Assembly: GCF_000286075.1 (NCBI RefSeq)
Contig: NZ_AJTZ01000005.1
Span: 558,001 to 622,000 of the forward strand
Source of the DNA: Streptococcus ratti FA-1 = DSM 20564
GTDB taxonomy: Bacteria; Bacillota; Bacilli; Lactobacillales; Streptococcaceae
Length of the DNA: 64,000 nucleotides
Direction of reading: 5' to 3'
A model generated the notes under the pieces. The model was not told where the DNA came from, searched no databases, and was given only the letters and a program-made list of their open reading frames with translations. The position numbers were made by a program, and so were the translations under genes. Positions 54,612 to 64,000 of the stretch are shown here, piece after piece. Each line of letters starts with the position of its first letter. The stretch's first letter is position 1.

Positions 54612-54755
54612 TAAAATAAAAGCCCCTTGTTAAAACAAGGGGAAAGGCACTTTGTAAAAAGCGTGGCAAAGCAGGTTCACACAACTTGCCAAGATCCGCT
54701 CCTGCGTTATGATCTCCTTTAGCGCATGGGCATAGCCACAGTCGACTCATCGCAT
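54612..54755 (-). ncRNA. asd RNA (asd-motif small RNA, SR914400-like)
   Basis: About 144 bases on the minus strand directly upstream of asd, containing GATGAGTCGACTGTGG, AAAGGAGATCATAACGCAGG and TTGGCAAGTTGTGTGAACC, and ending in a GC-rich hairpin with T-run (CCCCTTGT / ACAAGGGG at 54623-54642). I recognise this as the asd RNA motif described in lactic acid bacteria upstream of asd and detected as a discrete RNA in S. pyogenes. It has its own promoter (54762-54790). Its function is not known. Confidence 0.85.
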
Positions 54756-54761
54756 GAAGCT

Positions 54762-54790
54762 ATTGTAACACAAGAATATCGATTTGCCAA
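54762..54790 (-). promoter_or_regulatory. Promoter of the asd RNA
   Basis: Minus strand: -35 TTGGCA (54785-54790), exact 17-base spacer, -10 TACAAT (54762-54767). It lies immediately after the cls stop, giving a predicted RNA start near 54755. Confidence 0.75.
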
Positions 54791-54793
54791 GTT

Positions 54794-56329
54794 TTACAGA
54801 AGCGGAGCTACCAACTTAACAACCACACCGATTATTTTGGTAGAAATTTTCTCTTTTCTAAGAGTTGATCGGGTTACTCGTCTTGATTGTTTAAGAGTCT
54901 CCTGAAAATCCCTTTCTATATCAACAATACAGTCCGTCTGATACATGTATGTTGCACATTCAAAATGGTGGTAGAGACTGCGATAGTCAAGGTTAATTGT
55001 TCCAACCACTGCCTTGATGCCGTCAGCTACAAAGACTTTGGCGTGCACAAAACCCGGTGTAAATTCGTAAATCTTAACACCTGCATCAAGAAGAGCAGGG
55101 AAATAACGTTTGGCCAAAGCGTAGGGAACTTTTTTGTCAGGGATACCCGGCATAATAATCTTAACATCAACTCCGCGTTCAGCAGCAAATTTCAGGGCAT
55201 GTTCCAGTTCACTGTCCAAAATAAGATATGGCGTCATAATATGAACATAGTCTCTGGCTTGGTTAAGGATATCGATGTATACATTTTCACCAACCTTCTC
55301 ATGGTCGAGCGGTGAATCGCTGTAGGGAATAACATAACCGTTTGCTGCGACCTTATATGAATTCCTCACATAAGGTTCAAAATAATAATCCTTATTAGTC
55401 GTGGACCACATCTGCAAGAACATCAATGTAAAGGAAGCTACCCCTTCTCCCTCCAGCATAACCGCTGTGTCTTTCCAATAGCCAAAGCGATCAATATGAT
55501 TGATGTATTCATCAGCAAGATTTATTCCGCCATTAAAGGCAACCTTATTATCAATAACCAAAATTTTACGGTGATCACGATAGTTATAATAGGTGGATAC
55601 AAAAGGAGAAATCGGAGAAAATACCTTAGCGTTGATTCCGATTTTCTTCAGTCTTTTTGCATAATCAAAAGACAGGGTAGACAGCTCCAGCATACCATCA
55701 TACATGACACGGACCTCTACACCTTCCTTGGCTTTTTGTTCTAAGATTGACAGAATTTCTCCCCACATCAGACCTTCAGCGATAATAAAATATTCTAAAA
55801 AGATAAATTTTTCAGCTTTTAACAGCTGTTTTTTCATCTCTTCAAATTTAGACTGTCCGTCAGGGAAATAGGTGACCTTAGTATTTTCATAGACAGGGAA
55901 ACCACCGCTTCTATGAAGATATTGAGCCAAATTATAGGTTCTGGCGTGGCTCTCTTCTAACCTGTCCAAAATTTCTTGATCATGCTGAAAATAAGGTTTT
56001 ATCGCCTGAGTTGATTTTTTCACAAGTGTTTTCAGCTCTCGATAGCCCCAGTCCTGCTTAGTATAAATCAAAAAAAGTGTCCCTAAAAACGGAAAAGGCA
56101 GAATGACCAAAAGCCAAGTAATGATAGAAAGAGTGTCCATCTGACTGTTAACAAGATAGAGTACCGCTCCTGTCATTAAGATGATTTCCAAAATTTCTAC
56201 GTGCAGTCTGTAGTGACTGAACCACAGAAATGTAGATAGCAGCAGAAAAATTTGAATCAGAAATAAAATAATAATAACTGTTGCCCGGCTAAAAATTCCC
56301 CTTAAAAGACTCTTCCGGCCCTTTTTCAA
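54794..56329 (-). CDS. cls: Cardiolipin synthase
   Basis: 511 residues. Two N-terminal membrane helices (about 12-35 and 38-60), then two phospholipase-D HKD motifs: HRKILVIDNKVAFNGG (about 240) and HAKVFVADGIKAVVGT (about 425). It joins two phosphatidylglycerols to cardiolipin at the membrane. The start is TTG 56329; no in-frame ATG lies upstream before a stop-free but GGAGG-marked out-of-frame leader ORF (56326-56364). That leader ends in TGA overlapping the TTG, so cls translation is probably coupled to it. Confidence 0.93.
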   Translation of the reverse strand: MKKGRKSLLRGIFSRATVIIILFLIQIFLLLSTFLWFSHYRLHVEILEIILMTGAVLYLVNSQMDTLSIITWLLVILPFPFLGTLFLIYTKQDWGYRELKTLVKKSTQAIKPYFQHDQEILDRLEESHARTYNLAQYLHRSGGFPVYENTKVTYFPDGQSKFEEMKKQLLKAEKFIFLEYFIIAEGLMWGEILSILEQKAKEGVEVRVMYDGMLELSTLSFDYAKRLKKIGINAKVFSPISPFVSTYYNYRDHRKILVIDNKVAFNGGINLADEYINHIDRFGYWKDTAVMLEGEGVASFTLMFLQMWSTTNKDYYFEPYVRNSYKVAANGYVIPYSDSPLDHEKVGENVYIDILNQARDYVHIMTPYLILDSELEHALKFAAERGVDVKIIMPGIPDKKVPYALAKRYFPALLDAGVKIYEFTPGFVHAKVFVADGIKAVVGTINLDYRSLYHHFECATYMYQTDCIVDIERDFQETLKQSRRVTRSTLRKEKISTKIIGVVVKLVAPLL

Positions 56330-56364
56330 TAACCTTTTGGCTGTACTGTTACTACTGATAACAT
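56326..56364 (-). CDS. 12-codon leader ORF overlapping the cls start
   Basis: ATG at 56364 with a near-ideal AAGGAGG 4-5 bases upstream; it encodes MLSVVTVQPKGY and stops at TGA (56326-56328), whose TTGA overlaps the TTG start of cls. The ribosome site for cls itself is weak (AAAAGG, 4 bases from TTG). This geometry indicates translational coupling. The peptide itself may have no function. Confidence 0.55.
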   Translation of the reverse strand: MLSVVTVQPKGY

Positions 56365-56539
56365 AACCTCCTTAAATGATCATTAAACCTATTATACCAT
56401 AAAATAATCTCTCTTAAAAAAGCAATTCCTGCAAAAAAGATTTGTGTGCCAAATCAAAAGTCTTATTATTTATCAAAAAAGAGGAAGGAAGTACTAGTTC
56501 CAACCTCTATTCATATCATAAAATGTTTTAACTTTTTGA

Positions 56540-57949
56540 TTAACGGCGTGTTCTATAGAAGTAAACACCCGCTACTATTACAATGACGAGCCCAATAGCA
56601 GTCAACCAAAGACCGGCTTGTTCACCAGTGGATGGCAACACCAGTCTTACTTTCCGCTTAACTGTTTCTTTAGCAGTTGTCATCGTATTTGTCGTTAAAG
56701 GACCTCCTACCGTTGTCGAACTTGTTTGAGCGTTTGTCGTCGTTTTTGAAGTTGTTGTCCCTATTTCTGTTGTGGTCAAAGTATTGCCAGTTGTCGTTGT
56801 GGCTTCTTCAGTAGTAGTATTGTTTTTTGTTGTTGTAGTTGTCTCTGCAGCTGTGCTGCTTTCTGTTGTAGCTTCAGTCTTTGTAGTAGATGAATCTGAA
56901 GTTGTTGTTTCAGCAACAGTTGTCGTCGTTTGCAGCTCTCTTCTTTGTCTTGAGCTGGCTTTACCATAAGCAGATTCAATGCGAGCGTAACCAACTGTAT
57001 TCGAATAGTTTACATTATTTCCAGAAATTGCAATAGTGTTAGCCATATCATTACCAACAGACTGTGATTTAGTTAAACGCGTATTATAAGAAATAAAGAT
57101 GGCATTATTAGTTGTACTGCCAAAAGTGTAGGTAAATCCAACTGCTGAACCAGTATTGTTTGTTTGATAAGAGAGATTTTTAGAAAAATCTTCTGCATAA
57201 GGTCTTGAAGCCGCTTCATCTAAACTGTCAACATCATCACCTTCGATATATTGCAAGCGTGCTGCCAGCAAAGAATCTTTGATAATTTCCTGCCCTTCGC
57301 CAACAACATCAGTTAAAGTGAGATTATCAATCGCTGCCTGTTTACTATTAATCAGTACTTGCCAATGAATAATACTTGGATCACTAGAATCTTGATAACC
57401 TGTCTTATAAACAGCTGGACTGATTGGTGTAATTTCCTTTTCTTCAACCCTAGTCGTATACGCTACCCCGTTGTACGTGAAGCTGAGCGTTCCGGGAGAT
57501 GTTATGTTATCATGATTAACCTGTACGTTGAAATTAAGCGACATTTCCTTATCCTGAGGCAGTTTTTCAAAAATATCTGTAAAGGTTACAGTCACTTCTT
57601 GCGTCGCCGGATCGGTAACCGCCTTACCAGCCAACTGACCGCTAGAATGCAAGACATCAAATGTCAGCGCTGTTGTAAAACGCAATTGTTCAGGGAGTTT
57701 TAAAGTCAGCGTGTCACCGGCTTTGATACTCACTTCATCCGGAAACGTAATACTGTTATTAACCGCCAAAAGTTCCCAATAGCGAATAGATGAATCAGCA
57801 GAAAGCGGTGTGCCATCTGACTTAGTAATAGAAGACGTATTAGCATAATTGGTAACTTGATCAGCTTTTGCAGCTTTTGTCATCCAAAAAGCTCCTACTA
57901 GCATAGTAATAATTGAAATCAATCCTAAAAGTTTCCATTTCATTTTCAT
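56540..57949 (-). CDS. wapA: WapA-like LPXTG wall-anchored collagen-binding-type adhesin
   Basis: 469 residues. Signal peptide 1-30 (MLVGAFWMTKAAKA). Two Ig-like domains of the CNA/adhesin type (about 32-170 and 175-325, for example GDTLTLKLPEQLRFT and ISYNTRLTKSQSVGN) are followed by a Thr/Ser-rich low-complexity stalk (about 340-430), the sortase motif LPSTGE (438-443), a membrane helix and the tail RTRR. S. mutans antigen A/WapA lies at this same place next to cls. It likely mediates adhesion; the collagen-binding fold is family knowledge and the ligand is not shown. Confidence 0.87.
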   Translation of the reverse strand: MKMKWKLLGLISIITMLVGAFWMTKAAKADQVTNYANTSSITKSDGTPLSADSSIRYWELLAVNNSITFPDEVSIKAGDTLTLKLPEQLRFTTALTFDVLHSSGQLAGKAVTDPATQEVTVTFTDIFEKLPQDKEMSLNFNVQVNHDNITSPGTLSFTYNGVAYTTRVEEKEITPISPAVYKTGYQDSSDPSIIHWQVLINSKQAAIDNLTLTDVVGEGQEIIKDSLLAARLQYIEGDDVDSLDEAASRPYAEDFSKNLSYQTNNTGSAVGFTYTFGSTTNNAIFISYNTRLTKSQSVGNDMANTIAISGNNVNYSNTVGYARIESAYGKASSRQRRELQTTTTVAETTTSDSSTTKTEATTESSTAAETTTTTKNNTTTEEATTTTGNTLTTTEIGTTTSKTTTNAQTSSTTVGGPLTTNTMTTAKETVKRKVRLVLPSTGEQAGLWLTAIGLVIVIVAGVYFYRTRR

Positions 57950-58320
57950 AATAAAAATTTCTCCTTAAAGATTTTGTAGAATATTTCAAATATATTATCT
58001 CTACACCACGTATTTTAACATAAAAAATATTGATTTAATATAAAGACCTCCGATTGTCATTGAATTGTTATTTTTAAAAAAATCTAATCTTTTATTAAAA
58101 AACTCAAAAATACATTGAGCCATCTACTTTTTGATTTCTCATCTTCTCATTTTAGCAAGCCTTTTTATGAGAAACAGACCTTGTTGCCTTGATTTGATGA
58201 AGACAGTTCCATCTGCGTCGCCTAGTCTGATTTTAATTTTTCATTGAGTATTAAGTACTACTTATGCACCAAAAAATGCTAGAATCTTATTCCAGCATTT
58301 TCACAGTTTCACTGCCTGCC
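57950..58320. other. 371-base intergenic region between bglA and wapA
   Basis: The wapA side holds its ribosome site (AAGGAG) and a -10-like GATAAT. The centre is A/T rich with no credible ORF or recognised RNA. The bglA side holds the bglA terminator (58273-58301). I see no repeat or mobile-element trace. Confidence 0.6.
58273..58301 (-). terminator. Terminator of bglA
   Basis: AAAATGCTAGAAT / ATTCCAGCATTTT with a 3-base loop, 20 bases past the stop; T-rich on the minus strand. Confidence 0.85.
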
Positions 58321-59916
<1,596 letters not shown>

Positions 59917-59991
59917 GAATATTTTACTGTCTGACTCTGTGCTAAAAAGCTTCTTTTGCAGTTTTGCTTGCCTGCTGTAAAATTTGCTTGT

Positions 59992-60453
59992 TTAAAGATA
60001 GATAAAAGCAACTTGTGCCTGAGGACTTATACAGCGCCAATTTAGAATTTTAGGTTCAGGCATCTCGCTGACTACAAAACTCCCATCACTGTTAAGATAT
60101 TCTACAAAAGCCAAATGACCTTTTTTATTCCCGTCTGCATCATCTATTAAAAAACAGGCAACAGCTCCAACCTTAGCTACATTTCCGACGGAGTATCCTT
60201 CTTGCTGTGCCTTCTCACACCACTCACTTGCTGCACCCCAATGTGAGCTAACAGTCTTGCCTAATTGAGCGCATCGGTTATAAATATACCAAGCTGCTTC
60301 GCCTTCAGTACAGGTATTCCCTTCGCTGCTGATTTTTACTGTTTGTTCATCTGGCAACTCATATATGAGCTGTTCTTCCTGCTGACTATTTAGTCTAGCA
60401 TTGTAAAAACCGGTTAAAATAATATTCTTTTTGTCCACTTTCACTGTCCCCAT
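59992..60453 (-). CDS. Small CHAP-domain protein without signal peptide
   Basis: 153 residues. The region 44-150 looks like a CHAP amidase/endopeptidase: catalytic Cys in SEGNTCTEGEAAWYIYNR (C48), His in NKKGHLAFVEYLN (H113) and acidic E118, then SFVVSEMPEP. The N-terminus (MGTVKVDKKNIILTG) has no signal peptide or membrane helix. The ATG lacks a clear Shine-Dalgarno although the promoter is near consensus. Most CHAP proteins cut peptidoglycan outside the cell, so the export route or an internal role is an open question. It may be a truncated family member. Confidence 0.72.
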   Translation of the reverse strand: MGTVKVDKKNIILTGFYNARLNSQQEEQLIYELPDEQTVKISSEGNTCTEGEAAWYIYNRCAQLGKTVSSHWGAASEWCEKAQQEGYSVGNVAKVGAVACFLIDDADGNKKGHLAFVEYLNSDGSFVVSEMPEPKILNWRCISPQAQVAFIYL

Positions 60454-60488
60454 TGTAATATGTTATCTGCAATAGCCTGTATATAAAA

Positions 60489-60517
60489 ATTATATCCGCA
60501 AATGTTACAAAAGTCAA
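60489..60517 (-). promoter_or_regulatory. Strong promoter of the CHAP gene
   Basis: Minus strand: -35 TTGACT (60512-60517), exact 17-base spacer, -10 TATAAT (60489-60494). Predicted transcript start near 60482, leaving a leader of about 30 bases. Confidence 0.8.
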
Positions 60518-60647
60518 TATTTTATTTCTATTTTATTACAAAATATTTCTGATTAAAGACATCCTACACAAACATCCTGTTCTTTTTGATCTCCTATCGC
60601 TTATTATATGCTATAATAATACTATCCTACGATTTGGATAAGTAAGA

Positions 60648-61541
60648 ATGAAAGACTTTTTAACAGACGAAAATTTTAAACATACAACAGATTTTGAAAA
60701 TCAGCTCCTGCCTTATAAAGTTTTTGAAACAGCCATTTCTAATGGGTTTCCGGATACACTTTTTCACTGGCATCCTGAGCTAGAAATTTCTTATATTTAT
60801 GAAGGAACGGCTCAGTATCACATTGATTATGATTATTTTAACAGTCAGTCTGGTGATATTATTCTCGTACGGCCAAATGGCATGCACTCCATTCATCCTA
60901 TCGGTAATAAAACGCAAAGGGCTGAGACTTTACTTTTTCATTTAGATATGGTTGGCTATTCGCTTTTAGACCAGATAAGTCTTCGTTATCTGCAGCCTCT
61001 GCAGCACTCTAATTTTAAACTGGTTCCTTGTATCAAACCCGGTATGTCTGGCTATAAGGCTATCAAAAACTGTCTGTTTGCGATTTTTGATATTTATCAC
61101 AGACAAGGACGGCACTTTGAGCTGCTGTTAAAGGCTAAGTTGCAAGAGCTCATCTACTTACTCTATTTTCATCAGTATGTTTTGCGCAAACATTCAGATG
61201 ATATGTACCGAAAAAATGAAAAAATCCGCGAATTGATTGACTACATTCATCAGCATTATCAGGAAGAACTGTCTATCGAAATGCTGGCAAACCTCTTTGG
61301 CTACAGCAAGACTCATTTTATGACGGTGTTTAAACAGCATACAGGGACATCGTGTACCGAGTTTATTATCCAATTTCGGCTCAGCAAAGCCTGTGATTTG
61401 CTTGTCAATTCAATCAAACCGATTCTTGAAATTTCGACAGAAGTCGGCTTCAACAACCTATCGAATTTTAATCGTCAATTTAAGCGGTATTATCAGGTAA
61501 CCCCCAGCCAATACCGAAAAACTACGAAAAAATCCAGCTAA
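60648..61541 (+). CDS. AraC-family transcriptional regulator
   Basis: 297 residues. N-terminal cupin sensor domain (FHWHPELEISYIYEGTAQYHIDYD, SGDIILVRPNGMHSIHPIG) and C-terminal double helix-turn-helix (LSIEMLANLFGYSKTHFMTVFKQHTG, ISTEVGFNNLSNFNRQFKRYY). Such regulators control sugar genes; the neighbouring bglA is an obvious target, and S. mutans has an AraC-type bgl regulator (BglC), but orthology is not proved. TATAAT at 60615-60620. It is divergent from the CHAP gene. Confidence 0.9.
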   Translation: MKDFLTDENFKHTTDFENQLLPYKVFETAISNGFPDTLFHWHPELEISYIYEGTAQYHIDYDYFNSQSGDIILVRPNGMHSIHPIGNKTQRAETLLFHLDMVGYSLLDQISLRYLQPLQHSNFKLVPCIKPGMSGYKAIKNCLFAIFDIYHRQGRHFELLLKAKLQELIYLLYFHQYVLRKHSDDMYRKNEKIRELIDYIHQHYQEELSIEMLANLFGYSKTHFMTVFKQHTGTSCTEFIIQFRLSKACDLLVNSIKPILEISTEVGFNNLSNFNRQFKRYYQVTPSQYRKTTKKSS

Positions 61542-61793
61542 ACTCGGTCAAACTATTCCACAATATTATACCTGTTAATGTACTGAGCCCAAAGGAGTCA
61601 TCATATTCTTTTATACTCAAGAATCTAGAGCTATGTCATGTTTAACTCGCTTTTTATGCTTAAGCTCGTGAAGAAATCACCCGCAACGTCGAATTATTTG
61701 TCCCAAATTACTCCGATATTGATCATAGATAAGAGGAGACGGACTGAAAATTACATAATCTAAGGCATAACAAATTGTTTTGTCTTTTTTTGT

Positions 61794-62639
61794 TTATCTC
61801 CCCCACAAAAACTGGATAAGAACCTTATCGAGCTGAGGGTTTTCATGGAGTTTGCTGTGGCTGGCTAATTTACCGGTAAAGAGGTGTTCTTGATAAGATT
61901 TTGCTCTGTCAGCGATCAGGTATTTCAGCGTGCGAGAGGACTCATTGGTAACTAATCCATCAGAACCATCTCCTATGTCTCCGTACAGATTTAAAACATC
62001 TACCTGATTTTCAGGATAACAGTCCCTTAGTTTCAGCAAACGTTTATAAGCTGAGGTCATCTTATTGGGACGTCCCGTTTTGCTGTCTACTGTCAGTCCT
62101 TCAGGCAGCTCATAGCCTTTGATACCATCAAAATGTCCGGCAATATCTACTTGCTTTTGCAGCTGAGGAAGCTTCGTATTTTGAGCGTTAGCCAGCAGGT
62201 AAAAATGAATAGCCATATTTCCCATGGAATGTCCCACCATATTCATCTTTTTGAAGTGATAGGCGGCCTGCAGCTTGCTGACAACAGCTTTAGCATAGCG
62301 GCCGTCAGCAGCATAATCCGTGTTGCGGTTATCCGCAAAATTTACCTTGACAATTGGATTAACAGCATTTTTAGGGATATTACCAACTAAAACAACTTGG
62401 CCTTTTCGGTCAACATCGGCGCGAATAACTGTTTTTGTGACACCGGCATTTTTAGCCGCATTCACCATATGTGTTTCTGCACGAGCACTACTTCCATAAC
62501 CATGAAAGAAAATTGTCGGTATTCTTGATTGAATATAATCAGCTTTATTGAGAGGATGAGCCAGACTCTGATAGCAAAAAAGAGCTAAAATTCCTGTAAG
62601 AGCTGCTATTAAGCCAATAAGTAACTGTTTCTTTTTCAT
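61794..62639 (-). CDS. DUF915-type alpha/beta hydrolase, membrane-anchored or secreted
   Basis: 281 residues. N-terminal hydrophobic signal/anchor (about 5-24, LLIGLIAALTGILALFCY) without a clear cleavage site. Nucleophile elbow MVGHSMGNMA, oxyanion-type stretch IPTIFFHGYGSSARAETHM, Asp in NLYGDIGDGSDGLV and late His (FTGKLASHSKLHEN). A lipase/esterase-like surface enzyme; substrate unknown. The 252 bases between it and the AraC gene show no gene or RNA that I can support. Confidence 0.88.
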   Translation of the reverse strand: MKKKQLLIGLIAALTGILALFCYQSLAHPLNKADYIQSRIPTIFFHGYGSSARAETHMVNAAKNAGVTKTVIRADVDRKGQVVLVGNIPKNAVNPIVKVNFADNRNTDYAADGRYAKAVVSKLQAAYHFKKMNMVGHSMGNMAIHFYLLANAQNTKLPQLQKQVDIAGHFDGIKGYELPEGLTVDSKTGRPNKMTSAYKRLLKLRDCYPENQVDVLNLYGDIGDGSDGLVTNESSRTLKYLIADRAKSYQEHLFTGKLASHSKLHENPQLDKVLIQFLWGR

Positions 62640-62836
62640 TCTATTACTTTCTTTATTAATTTGAATCGCTATTTTATCATATTTTTCTTAAAAATATGAT
62701 AAAACGATGTTTCAAATTCTTTAAAATCACAAAAACGGATTAAGCGCACATCTTTATCTTGTTTAAAGGTAAAAAAAGAGTGAAGCCCAATTAAATTAAG
62801 GCCACTCTCTTACATTAAATATTCTTTATTGTTCTC

Positions 62837-64000
62837 TTAGAATAAGCCAAGGGCTGTTCCATCAGCTGCTACATCCATGTTCAGCGCTGCCGGTTTTTTA
62901 GGCAGACCGGGCATAGTCATGACATCACCTGTCAAAGCGACGATAAAGCCGGCTCCTAATTTAGGAACCAATTCACGGATGGTGATATCAAAGCCTGTCG
63001 GTGCTCCCAAGAGGCTGGGATCATCAGAAAAGCTGTATTGTGTCTTAGCCATACAAACCGGCAGTTGGTCCCAGCCATTCTTAACAATCTGGGCAATCTG
63101 CGCCTTAGCCTTCTTTTCAAAAACAACCTTGTCTGCTCGATAGATCTCACGGGCAATCTTATTGATTTTTTCTTCAATGGATAAACCGTTGTCATACAAG
63201 CGCTTATAGTTAGCCGGTTTTTCATCGATTGTTTTGACAATCGTTTCCGCCAAATCAATACCACCGCTAGCTCCGTCTGCCCAGACACTTGCCAGCTCGA
63301 CAGGGACATCGATTTCAGCGCACAGTTCTCGTAAAACAGCAATTTCTTCTGCCGTATCTGTTACAAATTCATTAATAGCTACAACTGCAGGAATTCCATA
63401 CTTACGTATATTTTCGACATGACGTGCTAGATTAGCAAAACCTGCTTTTACAGCTTCTGTATTTTCCTCACTGAGGGCATCCTTAGCCATACCACCGTTC
63501 ATTTTAAGCGCACGAATAGTTGCAACAATAACAACGGCATCAGGACTTGTTGGCAGGTTTGGTGTTTTGATATCAAGGAATTTCTCAGCACCAAGGTCAG
63601 CTCCGAAACCGGCTTCTGTTACCGTATAATCAGCCAGACGAAGCGCTGTTGAGGTTGCTAGGACAGAGTTACAGCCATGAGCGATATTGGCAAATGGTCC
63701 GCCGTGAACAAAGGCCGGTGTTCCGTAAATTGTTTGTACCAAATTAGGCTTGATGGCATCTTTCAGAATCAAAGCCAATGCTCCCTGAACTTTCAGATCG
63801 CGGACATAAACTGGAGTTCGGTCATAACGGTAGCCGATAACGATATTGGACAGGCGCTTCTTAAGGTCTTCAAGACTTGTTGCCAGACAAAGGATGGCCA
63901 TAATTTCAGAAGCTACAGTAATATCAAAGCCATCCTCACGCGGAATCCCGTTGACAGGGCTGCCCAATCCCACAGTCACATGACGCAGAGCGCGATCATT
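62837..64000 (-). CDS. fhs: Formate-tetrahydrofolate ligase (N-terminus beyond window)
   Basis: 388 residues visible of about 556; the frame stays open to the last base (reading [14 protein letters not shown]). Conserved stretches: [52 protein letters not shown] and the final [15 protein letters not shown]. It makes 10-formyl-THF from formate, ATP and THF. Some streptococci carry two fhs genes; which copy this is cannot be told. Confidence 0.97.
   Translation of the reverse strand, partial: NDRALRHVTVGLGSPVNGIPREDGFDITVASEIMAILCLATSLEDLKKRLSNIVIGYRYDRTPVYVRDLKVQGALALILKDAIKPNLVQTIYGTPAFVHGGPFANIAHGCNSVLATSTALRLADYTVTEAGFGADLGAEKFLDIKTPNLPTSPDAVVIVATIRALKMNGGMAKDALSEENTEAVKAGFANLARHVENIRKYGIPAVVAINEFVTDTAEEIAVLRELCAEIDVPVELASVWADGASGGIDLAETIVKTIDEKPANYKRLYDNGLSIEEKINKIAREIYRADKVVFEKKAKAQIAQIVKNGWDQLPVCMAKTQYSFSDDPSLLGAPTGFDITIRELVPKLGAGFIVALTGDVMTMPGLPKKPAALNMDVAADGTALGLF

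Noticed and set aside
61542..61793. Possible decayed gene between the AraC and DUF915 genes
   Set aside because: All frames are broken by many stops and no protein-like remnant could be read.

Overview
The window comes from a Streptococcus of the mutans group. Three things point there. The gene order closely follows the Streptococcus mutans chromosome segment I know around the sat operon, the relQ operon, the citrate cluster, mbrABCD, gtf, topA-dprA, dapA-asd-cls and wapA. There is a large GH70 glucosyltransferase with an N-terminus very close to S. mutans GtfB. The recombinase XerS and its single-recombinase dif site are the streptococcal/lactococcal type. It is probably not S. mutans itself: one gtf gene sits where S. 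mutans has the gtfB-gtfC pair, and no bglP-type PTS gene is seen beside the beta-glucosidase. The species cannot be fixed from the sequence alone.

Layout. 0-7 kb: end of the glycine-betaine/osmolyte ABC system (opuA), then ylxM-ffh (signal recognition particle), satD-satE and radC. 7-11.6 kb (minus): class I glutamine amidotransferase, redox regulator rex, DUF1831 protein, NifS-like cysteine desulfurase, PRPP synthetase and a CYTH protein. 11.7-15.1 kb (plus): relQ-ppnK-rluA family-pta. 15.3-20.7 kb: ABC exporter, short-chain dehydrogenase, GT8 glycosyltransferase, the replication-terminus site difSL and xerS. 20.8-33.6 kb: a complete citrate fermentation island: citrate lyase (citDEF), its maturation enzymes (citC, citX, citG), a Na+-pump type oxaloacetate decarboxylase in unusually many pieces, a CitMHS transporter and a GntR regulator. 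33.8-38.2 kb: mbrABCD-type bacitracin/lipid-II module. 38.4-42.8 kb: glucosyltransferase. 43-50 kb: trmFO, topA, dprA, maa, rnhB, rbgA. 50-54.5 kb: OsmC-like protein, membrane protein, standalone ATP-cone protein, dapA and asd. 54.6 kb: asd RNA. 54.8-64 kb: cardiolipin synthase, WapA-like wall-anchored adhesin, 6-phospho-beta-glucosidase, small CHAP protein, AraC regulator, DUF915 hydrolase and the 3' part of fhs.

The gene strands fit a replication terminus near 19.5 kb: left of the dif site most genes are on plus (13 of 21), right of it most are on minus (32 of 38).

Most of the window is well-known streptococcal core and accessory content. The points most worth a second look are: a three-copy, 28-bp-period promoter/operator array before satD; the split and internally duplicated oxaloacetate decarboxylase gamma-like subunit; a standalone ATP-cone gene with a palindrome inside its promoter spacer; a 12-codon leader ORF whose stop overlaps the TTG start of cls; the dif/terminus assignment; and a signal-less CHAP protein with a near-consensus promoter but no visible Shine-Dalgarno. 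I found no CRISPR array, prophage, complete insertion sequence, tRNA or rRNA.
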